A stretch of DNA of 64,000 nt. Source: Chaetoderma sp. LZ-2023a. Lineage: Eukaryota > Mollusca > Caudofoveata > Chaetodermatida > Chaetodermatidae. Shown in pieces: positions 58,080 to 64,000 of the stretch (position 1 is its first letter; the number at the start of each line of letters is the position of its first letter). Made by a program: the position numbers and the translations under genes. The notes below the pieces were generated by a model, which saw nothing but the letters and a program-made list of their open reading frames with translations, did not search any database and was not told where the DNA came from. Location of the stretch: positions 119,142,279-119,206,278 of the forward strand of contig CM067360.1 of NCBI GenBank assembly GCA_034401795.1, read 5' to 3'.

Positions 58080-58400
58080 AATATGTTGAACTCATTTGTT
58101 GGACGGTGTTGCTGCCATAGGCACGTTGTTGCCGCCATAGGCACGCTGTTGTTCTCATAAGTATGCTGTTGCTGCCATAGGCATCAGCAGCGCACATCAA
58201 TTTAGTTTCAAAATATGCAATGGCTGACCTGCATGGTTACCTTGCAAATGTGGAGTCTGGGAATCCACAGTTATTTCTATCCCAACATGCCCACCGCGTG
58301 GACGGAGCTTAGCTAGTAATGAACTGGGGTTAGCTAGAAACGGGCTGGGCATAGCACTCACGCATTTGACGTCATAATCAAATATGCCACATATTGGCTG
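58080..58400 (-). repeat. Hairpin-family copy, inverted left module, expanded tip
   Basis: The right arm TTTAGTTTCAAAATATGCAA at 58199 is followed by the reversed left module (GTTACCTTGCAAATGTGG, TCTGGGAATCC, GGAGCTTAGCTAG). Before it, TGTTGCTGCCATAGGCA, the tip sequence of the hairpin, is repeated four times at 58107-58186. Confidence 0.7.
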
Positions 58401-58499
58401 AAATAACAATCAAAATGGCGTAGCTCCATCGCGAAAATCGAAACATCTGCCACAATGATGCGAGCGGGGTATGCCTTTGAAAATTGTAAATACAATGCA

Positions 58500-58990
58500 G
58501 ATTGTGTGGATTATTTAATACTAATTTGACTGGGACCTATAGTTTGCATAGTTGAATGTGTTCAAACTATTCAGCAGCTTACCGATAGCGATATCGTGAC
58601 ATTTAGATTCTGGCAATTCAGGTATCAACGTGTCAAATCGATTGGAACGCGCGTAAAATGTGGACGGAACGTAACTATAAATTGGCGGTGCATATAGAGA
58701 AAAGGATCCTTCTAGTATGACGCTATCATCATTATCATCGCATACACGTATCCTGTCAAGGACACTACCTGGATCGCAATTACCAGACAACTATGCAGGT
58801 AAGATGTTGAATATTTTGAAACTAATTCGACAGTTAATTTAGTTTCGAAATAGTCAACATCCTGCCTATAAAAATAGTAAAGCACTACAGATCGTACAAC
58901 CTGACTGACTATTACGCATTTAAGACGGATTAATTCGAGCCATTCATATATGATACCAACGCCCATTTGACGTTATTGATAATAACGGCA
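58500..58990 (+). repeat. Two adjoining hairpin-family copies
   Basis: A minus-orientation copy (58507-58640) meets a plus copy with CTATGCAGGTAAG, hairpin 58805-58860 and module B (58870-58990). This hairpin is compact: the arms meet with almost no tip (AATTCGACAGTTAATTT). Confidence 0.7.
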
Positions 58991-59354
58991 TATGGTTGAC
59001 TGAAAAACTGGATTCATCAATTGATCGCTAATCAGGCAACCGATAAGGCTGTGTGTGCGAGTACCTTACCTGTCATCAATAATAGTATCATGTTCGATAT
59101 TTGTGGGGAAAAATCTCTTGTTAAGCTTTCATGACGGAAGTTGATACGTTAGTAGCCGTCATGCCAGCGTCTCGGGGTTGTGGTTGTGACCGGGGGTTGG
59201 AATGAGTTGGACTGCGGATCGGGGTTCTGTACGCCACACGGAAATATAACGTATGAAATCCGGATATATATGTTTAGAGAGATGAATTACGGTGTATTAT
59301 GAATATGAAGCATTTTTTCATCAGTGCAACGTCTCCGATCTATAAATTATGGCA

Positions 59355-59640
59355 TATGTAACATTGAATTCGAGTGGTTCATTTCTCGCTGTCAGGGCAT
59401 ATCTTACTAAGCTCCTCCATCTGTGTTCAAGTGTTGGAATGCATGCATATACAGCGAACCCTGAATTCAGCGAATCCCAATTTCAAATGGAAGGATACAG
59501 GTAGAGATTTGCATATTTTGAAATTAAAATGTCCTTGATGTCTTTGGCATGCTGAAATTGATTGCACTGGTAGCTGTTACTGTCTACTGTGGCAGCTATG
59601 TCTCCCAGTGAAATTAGATTTAAAATATTCAAACTCATGT
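59355..59640 (+). repeat. Hairpin-family copy, diverged
   Basis: Left module with AAGCTCCTCCATCTGTG, GTTGGAATGCATGCATAT and GGATACAGGTAGAG, then an extended hairpin at 59507-59637 with an intact tip (GTAGCTGTTACTGTC..GGCAGCTATG). Confidence 0.65.
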
Positions 59641-59876
59641 GTGTTAATTTTGTGAATTCATCAAAGACATATGCTTCACCATGTTCTTGATTCTTGTTTC
59701 GAGGTTCGTGATGGTACTTAAGTTGTGTACGCGTAAAGCCAGCTAACAAGTGGTGTATTTCGAAATGATATGAGATTCTTGAGTGGCACGTCGGGCCAAT
59801 CTATTGACACATATAATGGATAGGTAATTATTATTTCAGTTATTATTATATATATATATTTTTTAAAGATATCTAG

Positions 59877-60143
59877 TTATGATGACGAGGACAACTGGTG
59901 GTCCGCTTTCTCATCATCATCTAAATCCATAATTTCCTCAGATTCGAGTTGATCACCAATGCACCCAATACGCTGCTTCTTATAGGTTGCTCTCACATTC
60001 AGTACGTTTGTGCAGTGGACTCCTCTGTGAGCTGTATATGTGGTGTCCCCGAGAACAGCAACTTTTACGAGAACAGCGAATTTCACGGACTTACGTGGAT
60101 GCCTTGTCCAGTTCGCAGAACATGGCCGATTAAACACTATCAT
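59877..60143 (-). other. Possible transposase C-terminal relic
   Basis: An 88-codon minus-strand frame reads RHPRKSV..GDTTYT..GVHC and ends in an acidic LESEEIMDLDDDE tail. The spacing faintly recalls the Cys-rich C-terminus of piggyBac-type transposases, but most cysteines are missing. Low confidence; chance is possible. Confidence 0.25.
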
Positions 60144-60411
60144 TCTTAGTCCATGTTGACCGAGCGTATGTTGAGTATAACGCGTCAGTTGAGCTTAGGC
60201 TGTCGGGACATCGATGTTGGGAGATAGTATGGGGGTGAGTGCGGTCACATACGGCACATATATTTAGATTTGCATTTGAAGCTTCCCATTTACTATGGAG
60301 CGATCAATAATGTGCGGCTTCATAGTTCTCAAACGGAACTTGAAGGCTACGTCACCGCAATTCTCCGTATATCCACAGTATTGCCATTTTCCCTGCTTCT
60401 TATATAAGAAA

Positions 60412-60415
60412 AAAC

Positions 60416-60475
<60 letters not shown>

Positions 60476-60653
60476 CCACCACCACCCCCACCACCACCAC
60501 CACCACTACCACCACGACGGCGGCAGCGACGACGACGACGGCAACAACAACAACAACAACAACAACAACAGCGACGACGACGATGACGACAACAACAACA
60601 GCAGCAACAACACATGCGACAACAACAACAACACACAAACAACAACAACACCA

Positions 60654-60687
<34 letters not shown>

Positions 60688-60716
60688 CAACAATAACAAC
60701 AACAACAGCAACACCA
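60412..60716. repeat. (CAA)n / (CCA)n compound microsatellite
   Basis: A perfect CAA array at about 60415-60476 followed by CAC, GAC and CAA blocks to 60716. All long frames here (Thr, Val, Cys, Leu runs) are artefacts. Confidence 0.97.
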
Positions 60717-60719
60717 CAC

Positions 60720-61305
60720 GAACAACTCGGTCTCTATGCCTTGTTACATCTTGTATGTATGCTCAACACCGGTCCGGCAGTTGTTAAAGTACTCCCTACC
60801 AGCCACCTCCGCTACACGCGACAACAGTGGTCCTCTGCTTACCATGTTCTCTTGTAAAAGTCATGCGATCTTGTCTCTACCTGATGCCTCATGGTGTGCG
60901 AATACATAGAATCTCAAACGTATTTATCTTTACCATATCAGCTCAAATTCATTGCAATGGTTTGCACACATATCATGTTATCCCGCGTTCCAATTGAAGT
61001 CTTAATAACATAGCTTAAACGTCCCTATGCATGTCACATTAGGCCTGCAATCATCAATGCGGAGTATAATACTACTTTCTAACACATTCTAATGCTAAAA
61101 CCTTTGACAACCAACCAGCCCACGTGTATACTCATACATAATGATTCAAGGGAGTAGAATGGATAGCCTTTGACCAAGACCGATTTTCCTCGCAAATTGT
61201 CTTGTTAGACAAGTATTAATATAAATTTATAACCAGTTTCTCTGGAAATATCGATATCAGACAATCAATACTCTACCGTGAGCTATCCGAAAGTGGTGCT
61301 GATTG
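60720..61305. other. No recognised feature
   Basis: Unique-looking sequence; no motif-bearing frames. Confidence 0.4.
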
Positions 61306-61309
61306 GTAA

Positions 61310-61700
61310 GCCAATGGACCTTTCCATGTGTAGCTTTGCCCCACCCATCACTAGCTAAGCTCCATCCACACCCCGCTCGTGTTGGGATCGATCGATCTCT
61401 GAACACCCTGATTATCAATTTCCAAGTAACTACACAAGAAAGTTGTTGAATATTTTGAAACTAAGTTGACTGGGTGCTGTTGCTGCCTAAGGCAGCACCA
61501 GCGCCCGGTCAAATTAGTTTCAAAATATTCAACAGCACGTTTATTAAATTGCAAAGAATTACAAAGACATACAATTTATACAACGTGTCGGGGCATTTGA
61601 TATTTGGTGACGGACCTTATGGAACCTTTTGTGACGCAATGATTCTGATGTCATCATACACGCGCTGGGCTGATTATTACGTCATACGAGGTCAGATAAT
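61310..61700 (+). repeat. Hairpin-family copy, type I
   Basis: Left module from 61310 (TTGCCCCACCCATC, CTAGCTAAGCTCCATCC), hairpin 61444-61534 with a ~45 bp stem and three-base loop (GCTGCC-TAA-GGCAGC), then module B (ACATACAATTTATACAACG..GTCATACGAGG). The best-preserved hairpin of type I. Confidence 0.8.
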
Positions 61701-61794
61701 GGAAAGGATACTCTGGAAAGTTGAATTCGAATGAAAACAAATCAGTACGACTTTGGAGATCGTATAATAACGACATAATAATTAACAAATTAAA

Positions 61795-62325
61795 GGGATG
61801 CTAATCTCATCTCAAATGTTGCATTACACACCTAGATCATGGTTTATAGATTCCATACCATTCACATCACATTCCCTTATCTGTATCACACCTATCTGCT
61901 TTGTAATATCTCGTAAATGGTGACAGTGATTGCTACCATGTTGTCTACTCACGCGATAGCGTGTGATGCCATGCACGTGCCAATGTATTACGTGCTTCAC
62001 TATGTAATACTCATCCCATTGAATATTTTGAAACTAATTTGACTGGAATGTTTTGCTGCGTATGGCAGCAAAAACTTCCAGTCACATTAGTTTTAAAATA
62101 TTCAACAGCTTACCCGCATGCTTGCTTTTATACCATCTTCCAAAACTATAGCTGGCACCGCTATGCGTTAGCGTATACATTCACGCAGGCACGCTAGTTT
62201 CTTTCTGATTGATTGAAAAACAAATCACGACACCCAATCATACGCTGTAGAAATGTATCGACATTTAGCTACTAAAGACTGAATATCTTTCTTTGTCGGG
62301 AAGCTAAAAAGCCAAAGTGCCATGG
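61795..62325 (+). repeat. Hairpin-family copy, type II
   Basis: Partner of 5281-5790. Hairpin 62018-62108 has arms pairing over about 42 bp with three or four mismatches and a GTAT loop. The tip TTTTGCTGC pairs with GGCAGCAAAA. Confidence 0.8.
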
Positions 62326-62439
62326 ATGGCTTATGGGTGACAGATTCTAGCATATGAATTGCTAGTATAAGATAGGGTGAGCTTTCCTTTGATCACGGCC
62401 GTATTACACCCTGTTGTGTCAACGAACCGCAAACTGTTC

Positions 62440-62790
62440 ACAATGCTACATATCAAAATGGAGGAATCGAGATTTAGCTATGCCCGTCACTTTTTATCTA
62501 ACCTCCACAAACTGCAATCGCTAAATCTCAGTTTCCAGAACACTATATATGTAAGGTGTTGAGTAATTTAATGTGACTGGTTACTGTTCTTGGTTATGGC
62601 AGCAGCAGCGGCCAGTTAAATTTGTTTCAAAATACTCAACATCATGTTTTTAAAGAGGAAAGACATACACATCGTACACCAGCACATAGGCCATCATCAA
62701 TTAAGCGTTCGTGACGAATTTAGCTAAACCATTCATGACGTAATTGATTGTTGTCATCCTACATATCACGTGGTTTATTATGATGCCTTA
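62440..62790 (+). repeat. Hairpin-family copy, type I, diverged
   Basis: Left module with TTTAGCTATGCCCGTCAC, hairpin about 62557-62642, then module B (AAAGACATACACATCGTACA..ATGACGTAATTGATTG). Confidence 0.7.
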
Positions 62791-63059
62791 CGATTGATAG
62801 AACACTCGACTCCTCCCTTAACTCGTTAATGACCACGGGTAATTTCACAAACGTTCGGAGCTTGTGGATGCCCAGTTACATAGCAAGATAGTACATGTTT
62901 GTACATTTAGCTCTGACATTTACTAAGCTAGCTTTCTGTTGGAAGGTAGAGTGCTATTTATTAGGCCAACAGCAGATGCAGATTTGTGACAGACTTAACA
63001 TTTAATGTGTAATGGTCTACGAGTTCAGCTTATTCGGCGTATACTTGGTGACCAACTGA

Positions 63060-63215
63060 ATACATTTTTTGAAAATTTACAATTGAAATGACTGGCTCTG
63101 TTTCCGAGGCAGTCTCTCGAATTGTCAACGCTTGCTATCTCTTGCGCTGCAAATGGGCGTTCCTCAAGACAACTATACAGACAGTTTTGTCCGGTGTAAC
63201 CAATAAAGGGTTAAG
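63060..63215 (+). repeat. GACTGGCTC-family repeat
   Basis: GAAATGACTGGCTCTGTTTCCGAGGCAGTCTCTC, then GCTATCTCTTGCGCTGCAAATG, CCTCAAGACAACTATACAGACAG: same order of blocks as at 2215. Confidence 0.6.
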
Positions 63216-63950
63216 CTGACCAAGAGGGGTTCACAGGGTAAGCGCATTGATTGGCATGCCACGTGTATTCTTAAAACAATCAATAGCGTAGTCATATGCA
63301 TGTACACGGTCACCGATACTGCAAATTCTATAAAACAAATGCACACAAGAAACTATTTGAAATATATTGATATATACATAATTGACTAACACATTTCTGG
63401 TTTCATGGCTAATAGTTCGATATTGACATTGGATCAGCTTCTGAGCACTCAGGTAATCAAACATAAAAGTATGCATGCCTATAATATAGACTAGATTATA
63501 CTGCACGTACATTCGTATTTATCAAGTCACCGGCCTTATTGAACCCATATCTAAATATCATCCGCAATATACTTCTAATACTCTCTGGGGATACCTGTTA
63601 GCAGTGTACACACAGTTTACAGAATCTCAGAGACCGCGTGGAATGGGCTAATTATGATCCAATCAGCCGATGGCAACGCCATGGGATGTAACCAGGACTA
63701 CAATGGCAGCCAACAGCAGCACGTCTAAAGTGTTAGCTAGGATACACAATATAGCATCGAAAGAAACATGAACAAATGTTGCAATATGGCTGAACTCTAA
63801 GTGGTTAATTGGATGTCTGTAACCGTGCTTCAAGGCAATTCTGAGACACACTGTCGTTGTTTACAGACATTGGGCATGATTAATCGTAAATATGCATATT
63901 GCACGCTATTGCCACTCAGATATACTGAACACAATTAATACTGTCAATAT
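63216..63950. other. No recognised gene
   Basis: Frames of 93 (63231-63512) and 62 codons (63663-63851) lie on the minus strand. The second contains a hydrophobic stretch (DVLLLAAIVVLV) but no family signal. Confidence 0.4.
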
Positions 63951-63954
63951 AAGA

Positions 63955-64000
63955 GAAGGATCTATTCTATCTATGGCCCGCCCATTTCCAGCTGTGCCGC
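63955..64000 (+). repeat. Start of another hairpin-family left module
   Basis: GGATCTATTCTATCTATGGCCCGCCCATTTCCAGCTGTG resembles the GATCCATTT..CTATGCCACGCC block at 190-220. It runs off the window edge. Confidence 0.55.

Noticed and set aside
60264..60725. 105-153 codon frames of Val, Cys, Leu or Thr
   Set aside because: Microsatellite artefacts of the (CAA)n tract.
63663..63851. Possible exon with membrane helix
   Set aside because: No splice evidence, family or neighbours to support it.

Overview
This is nuclear DNA from an animal, most likely an aquatic invertebrate, and it is built almost entirely of transposable elements. The clues are two Tx1-type LINEs, a Tc1 element, a Polinton/Maverick-like integrated virus-type element, a multicopy PIN/FEN1-like nuclease pseudogene of a family known to me from corals, molluscs and lancelets, long microsatellites, and no operons. 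I cannot name the species. I see no confident host exon, tRNA or rRNA. Almost every coding region is broken by stop codons and frameshifts.

Layout. (1) 1-6.2 kb: copies of a dispersed repeat family whose core is a ~90 bp near-perfect hairpin, plus a ~180 bp satellite. The family recurs at 58-62.8 kb and at the right edge. (2) 6.2-12.4 kb: (GA)n and (TAG)n microsatellites, then LINE-A (ORF1 with zinc knuckles, ORF2 with endonuclease and RT). (3) 13.6-16.1 kb, minus strand: the PIN-like nuclease pseudogene. (4) 16.9-21.8 kb: an (AGT)n microsatellite, then LINE-B, a related but distinct family, cut off inside ORF2.

(5) 21.8-32.3 kb: a decayed virus-like element inserted in LINE-B ORF2. At least 14 short genes lie on both strands, including an A32/FtsK-type packaging ATPase and the N-terminal part of a retroviral-type (rve) integrase. 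No DNA polymerase B and no right terminal repeat are visible, so the right part is lost. Most gene starts are preceded by the same unusual signal, TTTAA-N(6-9)-TATA(G), ending 0-12 bp before the ATG. I consider this element and its promoter code the most interesting content of the window.

(6) 33.0-44.2 kb: an ~11.1 kb element bounded by 1.2-1.4 kb inverted repeats. It contains a Tc1 insertion, two minus-strand zinc-finger ORFs, a duplicated TATA-type promoter segment and 20-21 bp minisatellites. (7) 44-58 kb: AT-rich sequence with direct duplications, a (TA)n tract and a 235 bp palindrome, without recognisable genes. (8) 58-64 kb: hairpin-repeat cluster and a (CAA)n tract.

Coordinates of broken genes are approximate at the breaks. 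All family assignments come from reading motifs by eye; no database search was run.
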